DNA from: an uncultured Mollicutes bacterium
GTDB lineage: Bacteria > Bacillota_I > Bacilli_A > RFN20 > CAG-288
DNA: 64,000 bases
Reading direction: 5' to 3'
Assembly (NCBI GenBank): GCA_900539865.1
Contig: UQDS01000004.1
Location: 1-64,000, forward strand
The position numbers were made by a program, and so were the translations under genes. The notes below the pieces were generated by a model, which did no database searches, was not told the DNA's origin, and saw nothing but the letters and a program-made list of their open reading frames with translations. This document shows, one piece after another, positions 1 through 6,218 of the stretch. Every line of letters starts with the position of its first letter. The first letter of the stretch is position 1.

Positions 1-1989
1 AAAGGTTTTACGTTAGTTGAGCTGTTAGTCGTAATTGCTATCTTAGCAATCTTAGCTGCTGTCTCCGTTGTTGGATACTTAGGATTTACCAACAAAGCTA
101 AAGAGAGCAACGATGTGGTCATGCTCATGCAGGCGAACACTATTTTACAGGCAGAAAGAGTTGGAGAGGGACAGAATAAAACACCGCACGATGCTGTCTT
201 AGACTTGAGAGAAAATGGATTAGATGTCACGAAACTCACGCCTACAAGAGATGGCTATGACTTTGTTTATGATTTGAATCAAGATATATTTTTCTTAATT
301 GATTCAGAAAATAAAGTAATAGCTCCGGATAAAACAGAAATAAGCGCCTCTAAAACAAACGTTTTTAAATTTATTGGAAATAGAGATTCGTTGCAAACAG
401 AATACGGCAATTATTTAAAAGATGATTATATTGCCTCTGACACGTTAGCCATTTCTACAAGTTTAGATGTCGGCTCTAATCAAACTTTGAAAAATATCAA
501 TTACGATAACAAGACAGAAGCGCAAAATGTTTTATTTAGAACGTTAGGAGGCACATTGACAATTGATGCCCCAAACGCAGATGTAGAGCACTATGGCTGG
601 ATTGAGAACTTGAACATTAAGAGTGTACGACAGACACATTGTTATCATGAACATGGTTTTGTCGGCTTAATTCAAGAATTCCAGACAGGAAAATATATCA
701 CTGAAAAAGACGCGTTGTTCCACCAGCCGGAAGAGCAGGTGGACGCAGTCTTTACTTCAAAAGATTATATCAAGGGTGACTCTCATCAATATGGACAACA
801 TTATTTTGATGAAAATGGTATTTGTGTGATGCCAGGTTGTCATGTTACAAATGACGATCATAAACATTCTTATGACAGCGAAACGGGTGAATGTATTTGT
901 GGAGATAACATCAATTCTGATATTGAAATATACGGAATTGACGAAGTCACTCCTTATTATTTTGTCGGTGATACATTTAAATTGAATACAAATGTCAATG
1001 GAGTAACCTGGAAGTCTTCTGATCCTGAATCTGTCTCAGTTGATCAAAGTGGAACAGTGTCATTCTTAAAAAGCACCAAGGGGAGAGTACAAATCACTGC
1101 AGAACGCGGAACGAAGAAAGATGTAGTGGAAGTCATAGGATATCAAACAACATATTTGACAAATTCGGGTGGTGACAATAAGTTAAAAATAGATGAATCG
1201 ACGTGGGCCATCATCATTCAAGTAGATAAGAAAGAACAGTATGAAGTCACCTGTTCTGATGATAATGTGTTGGAATTAAAGAGAGATATCAGCAACAATC
1301 ATATTAAATATAGTGTCACTGCAAAGGCTTCCGGAAGTGCATATATCTCAATTAAAGTAATTAAGCCATCAGAACAAGTCACATCAAATATATCTTTTGA
1401 AGTAGTGGGTGATGGAATTGACTTTAATTCTGGTGAAGCTTGGCAACTTTCTGTCAGCAATTGGTTGGGTGGCTATGATAAAGTGAACAAAATCTATTTT
1501 GATTTTGAGCACAATCATCAAAATATTGTCAGTGATTCAACGATGCAAAAAACGCAAATTAACGATATGCCGACAACAAATGTTTATTATGATAAGACTA
1601 ATCAAAATTTATATGTCTTAGATGCAAACGAAATTCAATTGCCAACAAATTTAAAGGATATGTTTTATAAGTTCAATAACGTGACTGAAGTTCATTTGAT
1701 CAACTTTGAACTGAAAGATGGAAACACATATGATGTTTCTAATATGTTTACGGATGTTAGCAACAAATATACAAGTATTAAACGTATCTATGTAAAAGAC
1801 GAACAGGTTGATTGGAATGGTAAGATTAAAGGTAGTAACGTCTTCCATGGTGGTATTATCTCAAACACCAATCAAGAACTTAAGGACTGTGGAAAGCCAT
1901 ATACCGATGGCGCATCTGCTGACCACGCTTTCGTAGGTTATTCTGCAGTGCTTTACTTTACGGGGGCTTTCTCAGTATATAAAGCATAG
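1..1989 (+). CDS. Pseudopilin-like surface protein with Ig-like domain, 5' end outside window
   Basis: The reading frame is open from base 1, so the true start lies upstream; 662 codons are visible. It begins KGFTLVELLVVIAILAIL, the prepilin-peptidase motif plus hydrophobic N-terminal helix of type IV pilins and pseudopilins. Unlike a normal pilin (about 120-200 residues) it continues for over 600. About residues 268-301 carry two copies of a Tyr-Asp/Gly-x-Cys-x-x-Cys-type motif with several His. About 309-380 resemble a Big_2 bacterial Ig-like domain (TWKSSDPESVSVDQSGTVSF). The C-terminal 100 residues (DVSNMF, SIKRIYV) look like a degenerate BspA/DUF285 surface repeat. It is probably membrane-anchored or assembled on the surface. 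The pilin motif is certain; the ligand and any pilus role are not known. Confidence 0.8.
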   Translation, partial: KGFTLVELLVVIAILAILAAVSVVGYLGFTNKAKESNDVVMLMQANTILQAERVGEGQNKTPHDAVLDLRENGLDVTKLTPTRDGYDFVYDLNQDIFFLIDSENKVIAPDKTEISASKTNVFKFIGNRDSLQTEYGNYLKDDYIASDTLAISTSLDVGSNQTLKNINYDNKTEAQNVLFRTLGGTLTIDAPNADVEHYGWIENLNIKSVRQTHCYHEHGFVGLIQEFQTGKYITEKDALFHQPEEQVDAVFTSKDYIKGDSHQYGQHYFDENGICVMPGCHVTNDDHKHSYDSETGECICGDNINSDIEIYGIDEVTPYYFVGDTFKLNTNVNGVTWKSSDPESVSVDQSGTVSFLKSTKGRVQITAERGTKKDVVEVIGYQTTYLTNSGGDNKLKIDESTWAIIIQVDKKEQYEVTCSDDNVLELKRDISNNHIKYSVTAKASGSAYISIKVIKPSEQVTSNISFEVVGDGIDFNSGEAWQLSVSNWLGGYDKVNKIYFDFEHNHQNIVSDSTMQKTQINDMPTTNVYYDKTNQNLYVLDANEIQLPTNLKDMFYKFNNVTEVHLINFELKDGNTYDVSNMFTDVSNKYTSIKRIYVKDEQVDWNGKIKGSNVFHGGIISNTNQELKDCGKPYTDGASADHAFVGYSAVLYFTGAFSVYKA

Positions 1990-2016
1990 TTTAAGACGAA
2001 AAGTTAACTCGTTTTG

Positions 2017-2062
2017 AAAAATGGTGAAGGAACAATTGTTTTCCTCCACCATTTTATTTTGT
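2017..2062 (+). terminator. Rho-independent terminator after the pilin-like gene
   Basis: A long stem (aaaatggtgaaggaa pairing with ttcctccaccatttt, one mismatch) with a 10-base loop is followed by attttg. It lies 28 bases after the stop codon. Confidence 0.7.
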
Positions 2063-2832
2063 ATATGAATAAATTTAATAGCAGTACAGCCGATTTATTT
2101 CGTTACATCACTCTTTTTCCCCTGTTATTGGCAGAATCGATTTTCATATATTCGTTAAACTACTGATTTATAAGTGCATAAATGACTTTAGAATTTTTGC
2201 TATTTAAACGTTTAGTAGATGTGCGAACTTCTCTTAGATTCATCAAGTTTAGACTTATTCTTAAGCTATCGTCAAAGAAAAAAAGGAGAGGCTTATATAG
2301 ATTTACAGATTGTTTTCTTTTCCAAATTCCATTTTTTTGTTTTTTTTCTGTTCAGAAATAATCAAGGCAGCGACAATATCAGCAAAATATATAAAGTGAA
2401 ATACCACACACAAAAGATATATTGATTTTTTGACTAAAAAACAACTAGCTTACATATTTGAAATCATAACAATATTGTTATCGCAGATTTACTATCATAC
2501 AGTGAGAATATAAAAATGAAGTAAACTTATTATAGGATTGAATTTCTGTCTAATGTAAAAAACACTTTGCAAAACGTTGATTTTGTCTTATTAATCGCCT
2601 ATGTATCTTTAACGTTTAGTACCAGATAAAGCGGGCGATAAATAAAATTGTTCTAAAAATAAAAGGTTTAATACCTCATTTGTATTAAACCTATGTGTTT
2701 ATATTGGCTTTGATTACCTATTTTGATACAATGCACCCCCCTTAGGTAATTTTGCGACCCCATATTTTAATTGGTCTGTTTGTACTAATTATTATTATAT
2801 CTGCACTGCATAGTGAGATGAACTTAATACTA
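2063..2832. other. AT-rich gene-free stretch
   Basis: About 770 bases with no convincing coding region. The one 68-codon open frame (2219-2425) has no family resemblance and a low-complexity Phe-rich composition. The stretch contains the minus-strand terminator at 2655-2692 and, at 2747-2760, a 14-base segment resembling the 3' end of the tRNA-Glu gene. It marks the left border of the accessory island. Confidence 0.6.
2655..2692 (-). terminator. Terminator of the island operon
   Basis: A perfect 11-bp stem (aggtttaatac / gtattaaacct, loop of 7) followed on the minus strand by TTTTATTTTTA. It lies about 140 bases beyond the last island gene and resembles the terminator of the tRNA-Glu gene (CATAGGTTTRATAC shared). 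Confidence 0.7.
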
Positions 2833-3180
2833 TTAATTTATAATTAATGACTTAAGATGGTCGGTTATCATATCCTCAATTTCGTATGAGCCATCATTAA
2901 TCTCATTAAGTCTTTCAATTAACTGATTAATCATTTCTAACAATTGTGGAGCTAACTCTTTCTCTCTTTCTTCATCAAAACGCATGCCACTTGAATCTTC
3001 AGGATCATTTGTCCATAAAGAACACCATATGTCACTTATTTTTTTATCTAGTTTTTGAAGTTCAATGTCATCATCAACTAATTTCACTCCAGTTGAATCA
3101 TTTCCAATTTCATCTACTTCGTCCTTAAGTAAAGGACCAAATACAAATTCTAATCCGATTTGAATCAATTGTTTTTCCAT
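2833..3180 (-). CDS. Small acidic protein, putative immunity protein
   Basis: 115 residues, strongly acidic, with no signal peptide or membrane segment, so probably cytoplasmic. I do not recognise the family. The start is fixed by GGAGG 9 bases upstream. That ribosome site lies inside the last codons of the preceding toxin-like gene, and the two genes are separated by only 2 bases, so they should be translationally coupled. A short acidic protein immediately after a putative secreted or ribonuclease-type toxin is the classic arrangement for a cognate immunity protein or antitoxin. This role is inferred from position and charge only. It is the last gene of the island operon. Confidence 0.7.
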   Translation of the reverse strand: MEKQLIQIGLEFVFGPLLKDEVDEIGNDSTGVKLVDDDIELQKLDKKISDIWCSLWTNDPEDSSGMRFDEEREKELAPQLLEMINQLIERLNEINDGSYEIEDMITDHLKSLIIN

Positions 3181-3182
3181 TA

Positions 3183-3650
3183 TTATTTACCTCCATTATG
3201 TGCTTTTGGATACGCGGTTTCTATATAACCGTTATCAGCTATTCCGTATACAATAGAATATTTGCCTTTATAATAATATTTATTACTATAGCAAGCTTTC
3301 CCATTAACATATTTTAAAGAAGATTTTACTAATTTACCTTTAGAAATTGTTTCGGATAAGACGTTTATAAGTTCAGGCTGTGATTTGATTCCAAATGTTT
3401 CTTCAAATTGACTTGAGTGGCGACTCATAATATGATCAACGGCTCCAGTTTCTAAGAAAATCTTATTTCCGTTTTCAAATTTAGCAACAAATACTATCTT
3501 ATCTTTGGAGAATTTAATACCTTCTTGTTTCATCTCTTTCAAGATTTCATTTGCTAATTTATCGCCCGAAGCAATATCATCACCAGTAATAGAATTAGAT
3601 CTACCACCTATGGTTGAAAGAGCACTATTGAATTTACTACCTTGTCCCAT
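3183..3650 (-). CDS. Putative BECR-fold RNase toxin (PBECR / polymorphic-toxin-like)
   Basis: 155 residues starting MGQGSKF. I chose this start because AAGGAGG lies 9 bases upstream; a longer in-frame extension (to 3767) overlaps the upstream gene much further and has no ribosome site. The C-terminal half has the layout of the phage and polymorphic-toxin Barnase-EndoU-ColicinE5/D-RelE (BECR) nucleases: an H-I-x-x-R-H motif at 73-78, a Tyr-rich strand (NKYYYKGKYSIVYG, about 123-136) and the closing YIETAYP at 142-148. The N-terminal 30 residues are Gly/Ser-rich. It overlaps the DUF4417 gene by 14 bases and is followed after 2 bases by the putative immunity gene. Fold assignment is by motif recognition; RNase activity is an inference. 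Confidence 0.65.
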   Translation of the reverse strand: MGQGSKFNSALSTIGGRSNSITGDDIASGDKLANEILKEMKQEGIKFSKDKIVFVAKFENGNKIFLETGAVDHIMSRHSSQFEETFGIKSQPELINVLSETISKGKLVKSSLKYVNGKACYSNKYYYKGKYSIVYGIADNGYIETAYPKAHNGGK

Positions 3651-4368
3651 AAATCGCATCCTCCTTCTTGTACATATCAATCTTAGAATGAGGAATGATA
3701 ATCTTGATTCCTTTAGATTTTGCGTATCCAAATATTTCATCAAAATTAGATTCAGTGACAAAGCCATAAACGACTATTGCTTTAGGATCTATTCTATCAA
3801 TAACTTCTTTAAAGCCATCTAAGAACATCATCTTATTTTCTTTGTTCTTTATTTGGCCTAAAATACTAATTGCAATATTAGAACCTTTTATTATTCCATC
3901 AAAACAGAAATCATAACTGAAATCAAATGTCCATCTTATATTTGGAATAATAATTGCTTTTGTATTAGCTTTTAGCCAAGCACTACATAATCTTGATTTA
4001 TAAACATTAAATATCTGCAACGGAACTGGAAAATCACCATAAAGTGAATAATCAGGACCAATTATATATTTAACGTTCTTGAATCTTTCACGAAACTTTT
4101 CTAATCTTTTTTTATCTTGATGAATGATAGAATTATAAAGTCCATGAATACCATCAAACACATGATCATACTGATAAAAGCATACACACGTATTCTCAGT
4201 TTTATGATAATCTTGTAAATCTGAATATAGAGCTAAATAATCGATCTTACTGATATCTTCTTCACATTCAGTCACAATCATATCATAATCACCTTCAAAA
4301 GAAAGTGATTCAAGTAAATAGACACCAAAGATGTCTTTAAAGTTATCTCTTACATTGTACTTAGACAT
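3637..4368 (-). CDS. DUF4417 family protein
   Basis: 243 residues. It shows the signatures of DUF4417, a family found mostly on phages and integrative elements and of unknown function: GPDYSLYGDFP at 104-114, IPNIRW at 141-146 and DFCFDGI at 153-159, then a Rossmann-like beta-alpha ending (IVVYGFV ... GIKIIIPH). No signal peptide or membrane segment is visible, so it is probably cytoplasmic. AGGAGG lies 6 bases before the ATG. Its last codons contain the ribosome site and start of the toxin-like gene, a 14-base overlap that would couple their translation. A hydrophobic mini-ORF overlaps its start. The tight packing suggests it acts with the toxin module, as a regulator, chaperone or effector; which one is unknown. 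Confidence 0.8.
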   Translation of the reverse strand: MSKYNVRDNFKDIFGVYLLESLSFEGDYDMIVTECEEDISKIDYLALYSDLQDYHKTENTCVCFYQYDHVFDGIHGLYNSIIHQDKKRLEKFRERFKNVKYIIGPDYSLYGDFPVPLQIFNVYKSRLCSAWLKANTKAIIIPNIRWTFDFSYDFCFDGIIKGSNIAISILGQIKNKENKMMFLDGFKEVIDRIDPKAIVVYGFVTESNFDEIFGYAKSKGIKIIIPHSKIDMYKKEDAIYGTR

Positions 4369-4448
4369 TTCTTACCTCCTAAGAAATAAGAAAGGACTAA
4401 ATGCATAGCAAGAATAACTTCTAATAAATTAGTAATTTTTTTGTACAC
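4350..4448 (-). CDS. Hydrophobic 32-residue mini-ORF (candidate leader or small membrane peptide)
   Basis: A GTG start (4446-4448) is preceded at 8 bases by AGGAGG. It encodes a 32-residue peptide with a charged N-terminus (MYKK), a hydrophobic centre (LLEVILAMHLVLSYFL) and a GGKK turn, like small holin-like or type I toxin peptides. The stop lies 19 bases inside the DUF4417 gene, whose own AGGAGG is within this ORF, so ribosomes finishing the peptide could re-initiate. It may be a real membrane peptide, a coupling leader, or chance; the strong ribosome site favours translation. Confidence 0.4.
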   Translation of the reverse strand: MYKKITNLLEVILAMHLVLSYFLGGKKCLSTM

Positions 4449-4580
4449 AATCACACCCTCCTAAAATAATAAATTTATGTGCTACTTTAGCGGATAAAAT
4501 ACCGCAAAGAGCTTGATATTTCAGGATAGCAGTGCTATATTGTACTTGCTTAAGGTGGCATTACAACATGCTATCCAAAT

Positions 4581-4617
4581 GACTCAGACTATTCCAGTAG
4601 TTTGGGTCTTTTTATTT
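4581..4617 (+). terminator. Terminator-like hairpin on the plus strand inside the island
   Basis: An 11-bp stem with G-U pairs (gactcagacta / agtagtttgggtc) is followed by tttttattt in the plus direction, antisense to the island genes. Just before it, GGATAGCA (4524-4531) pairs with TGCTATCC (4569-4576). No gene needs a plus-strand terminator here, so a small antisense RNA is possible. Confidence 0.45.
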
Positions 4618-5179
4618 AACACTTAACATTAAATTCAGCGATAAATTCTTTTTCAAAATCTTCAAGATCCGACTTATTTCCAAGGATTCTATTATTTGCT
4701 GCTTTGTAAGCATTACAAGCAGCCTCATAAGATATATCAAAATCATAAACTAATTCCATGATTTGACATTTATTAATATACGGCATTACCAAGCATGTTG
4801 GTGCAAGTATATATCTTGCGAAATGATCGGCTAAATTTTCTTGTTTTTCTGTCGGATTTTCTTCTAAGAAAACTACATGTTTTATTTCATGAGCAATCGT
4901 CATTCTTATTCGTGCATCCCCAATGGAATCATTGTAGAAAGTATAGAATTCATATTCACCATTCTTCTTTTTAAAAATCGTGAAACCGTCTTTTAATTCT
5001 TCCTTACTCATTAAAATTTCCAACTGTTCTTTATTTAGCGAAGAATATTTGATAAGGATGATATTAAGTTGTTTTGCCAATCCAAAGACATCTAAACGTT
5101 TTTCAAAATGACAATAGTCAATTCTTAGTCTCAATGCCATTTCATCAACTTCTTGATAATCCTTACCACTATGATACAT
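4616..5179 (-). CDS. immA: ImmA/IrrE-family zinc metallopeptidase
   Basis: 187 residues with the gluzincin motif HEIKH at 97-101 inside a hydrophobic helix (MTIAHEIKHVVF) and the following acidic segment (ENLADHFARYIL) that supplies the third zinc ligand in ImmA/IrrE proteins. In this family the protease cleaves or inactivates a partner XRE repressor to switch on a mobile element or stress response. Here the start ATG overlaps the stop of the XRE gene by one base (TAATG), with GGAGG upstream, matching the ImmR-ImmA pairing of ICEBs1-type elements. It is cytoplasmic. Target and inducing signal cannot be read from the sequence. Confidence 0.85.
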   Translation of the reverse strand: MYHSGKDYQEVDEMALRLRIDYCHFEKRLDVFGLAKQLNIILIKYSSLNKEQLEILMSKEELKDGFTIFKKKNGEYEFYTFYNDSIGDARIRMTIAHEIKHVVFLEENPTEKQENLADHFARYILAPTCLVMPYINKCQIMELVYDFDISYEAACNAYKAANNRILGNKSDLEDFEKEFIAEFNVKC

Positions 5180-5496
5180 TACTTACCTCCGAACAAAACT
5201 CTTATAATCTCTGTTTTTTGTGCATCATCTAATTTTGACTTATTACGAGTAACAACGCACAATGTTTCCTCATATGCATCCGATTCAACTACGTTGTCTT
5301 CTTCTCCAACTAAATAAGAAGTACTTACATTAAATACTTTAGCAATATTGGTCAATATATCCATTCTAGGTCTTAAATCACCTGATAGATATCTGCTGAC
5401 AGAAGCTTCTGATATTCCAGAAAGTTTGGCCAATTCTTTTTGTGAAATATTGTCACGCTTCATCAAACTTTTTACTCGCTCCTTAAACTTTTTCAT
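5179..5496 (-). CDS. XRE/cI-like transcriptional regulator
   Basis: 105 residues. The N-terminal half is a lambda-repressor-type helix-turn-helix (about 17-39: ISQKELAKLSGISEASVSRY) followed by the usual LVGEE-type hinge after the fifth helix. The short C-terminal part, predicted helical, has no LexA-type autoprotease. AGGAGG lies 9 bases before the ATG. It is first in the island operon, co-translated with the ImmA-type protease, and has a near-consensus promoter plus palindromes upstream, so autoregulation and relief by the protease are likely. This follows the ImmR/ImmA paradigm and is inferred here. Confidence 0.88.
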   Translation of the reverse strand: MKKFKERVKSLMKRDNISQKELAKLSGISEASVSRYLSGDLRPRMDILTNIAKVFNVSTSYLVGEEDNVVESDAYEETLCVVTRNKSKLDDAQKTEIIRVLFGGK

Positions 5497-5534
5497 GAGA
5501 TATTCCTCCTAAGCTTTTATCCTGAAGCAATTTA

Positions 5535-5563
5535 ATTATAATAATTTCATTTCTGCAAGTCAA
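5535..5563 (-). promoter_or_regulatory. Sigma-A promoter of the island operon
   Basis: On the minus strand: TTGACT (5558-5563), 17-base spacer, TATAAT (5535-5540), 38 bases before the XRE start codon. This is one of the strongest promoter matches in the window. Confidence 0.75.
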
Positions 5564-5595
5564 TACATTCACTTAAATAAATTATATTTTAGTGA

Positions 5596-5615
5596 TTGAT
5601 GTTACAAAACATCAA
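5596..5615. promoter_or_regulatory. Palindrome upstream of the XRE promoter, possible operator
   Basis: Perfect 8-4-8 inverted repeat TTGATGTT-ACAA-AACATCAA, 33 bases upstream of the -35. A further AACATCA half-site occurs near 5706. Between them lie two copies of an AAAAAGTTTTT-centred repeat (5645-5659 and 5664-5678) 19 bases apart. Candidate binding sites for the XRE protein; a weak hairpin is the alternative. Confidence 0.4.
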
Positions 5616-5778
5616 ATTAGATTAAAAAACAATATTAAAATGACAAAAAGTTTTTTGTGATATAAAAAGTTTTTAGTGCAAAGTCATAATATTAAACACT
5701 CATCAAACATCATAATAAAATCGATGCTTATTGCTCAATTTGTGCTAAACATATCTTAAAATCAGCTAATTTTGGTTC

Positions 5779-5818
5779 AAAAAAAGGTTTGACCAGCTAT
5801 TTTTACTGTATCAAACCT
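5779..5818 (-). terminator. Terminator of tRNA-Glu
   Basis: Minus strand: AGGTTTGA / TCAAACCT stem with an 18-base loop and a seven-T tail, 13 bases after the encoded CCA of the tRNA. Confidence 0.7.
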
Positions 5819-5830
5819 ATGATTCTAATT

Positions 5831-5907
5831 TGGTGACCCGGACGGGATTCGGACCCGTGAATACAGCCTTGAGAGGGCTGTGACTTAAGCCACTTGTCGA
5901 CCGGGCC
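5831..5907 (-). tRNA. tRNA-Glu (anticodon CTC)
   Basis: Complete cloverleaf on the minus strand: 7-bp acceptor (GGCCCGG / CCGGGTC with one G-U), Glu-like D-arm (GAC...GTC), anticodon stem CAGCC/GGCTG with loop CTCTCAA giving anticodon CTC, 5-base variable loop, T-arm ACGGG/CCCGT with loop TCCGAAT. The 3' CCA is encoded. It decodes GAG. It has its own promoter and terminator and borders the accessory island; tRNA 3' ends are frequent integration sites. Confidence 0.93.
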
Positions 5908-5927
5908 AATGCGCTTAAAGCTATATT

Positions 5928-5956
5928 ACTATATAGAAAAAAAGAAAAATAATCAA
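5928..5956 (-). promoter_or_regulatory. Promoter of tRNA-Glu
   Basis: Minus strand TTGATT (5951-5956), 17 bases, TATAGT (5928-5933), 20 bases before the tRNA 5' end. Confidence 0.6.
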
Positions 5957-6027
5957 GAAAAAGTTATTGGATTTTCATCTATAAAGGAACAAGCATATTG
6001 ATATATATATTATATATAAATAAAAGA

Positions 6028-6056
6028 TTGTATTTCGATTTCCTGTTTGATAATAT
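6028..6056 (+). promoter_or_regulatory. Likely promoter of rpsB-tsf
   Basis: TTGTAT (6028-6033), 17 bases, TAATAT (6051-6056). The -10 is imperfect. It would give a leader of about 155 bases before rpsB. Confidence 0.45.
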
Positions 6057-6061
6057 ATTCA

Positions 6062-6218
6062 GTGCGCGTGTGCGCAAATAACCATAGATGCGAATCTTGC
6101 TGACGAGTCCTTTTAGCCGCACCCATCTTTAGAACAGGCACATCATTGGCCTGCTATGCTTAGCTATCTGGGTTGGCATCTTGAAACATCTAGAAGGTCA
6201 ACAAAAAGGAGGCTCAAA
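6062..6218 (+). promoter_or_regulatory. Structured 5' leader of rpsB
   Basis: A long untranslated leader with several local hairpins: GCGC/GCGC (near 6064), CAGGC/GCCTG (6135-6152) and GTTGgcATCTT / AAGGTCAAC (6172-6202) ending just before the aaggagg ribosome site. Ribosomal protein operons are commonly autoregulated through such leaders. I cannot match it to a named S2 leader family, so an autogenous role is inference. Confidence 0.35.

Noticed and set aside
2219..2425. Open frame of 68 codons on the plus strand in the gene-free stretch
   Set aside because: No ribosome site, Phe-rich low-complexity sequence, no family resemblance; typical of AT-rich non-coding DNA.
2206..2621. Direct repeat aacgtttagta at about 2207 and 2611 as a transposon or attachment repeat
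   Set aside because: Only 11 bases in AT-rich DNA, with no associated gene or inverted repeats; compatible with chance.
3651..3767. Longer N-terminus for the toxin-like gene
   Set aside because: It would overlap the DUF4417 gene by 131 bases in another frame and has no ribosome site; the ATG at 3650 has AAGGAGG at ideal spacing.
6105..6200. Hammerhead-ribozyme-like core (CTGACGA) in the rpsB leader
   Set aside because: The matching GAAA and stem II partners are not at the right distance; looks like chance.
6156..6218. N-terminal extension of S2 by 21 codons
   Set aside because: No ribosome site and it would translate the structured leader; AAAGGAGG fixes the start at 6219.
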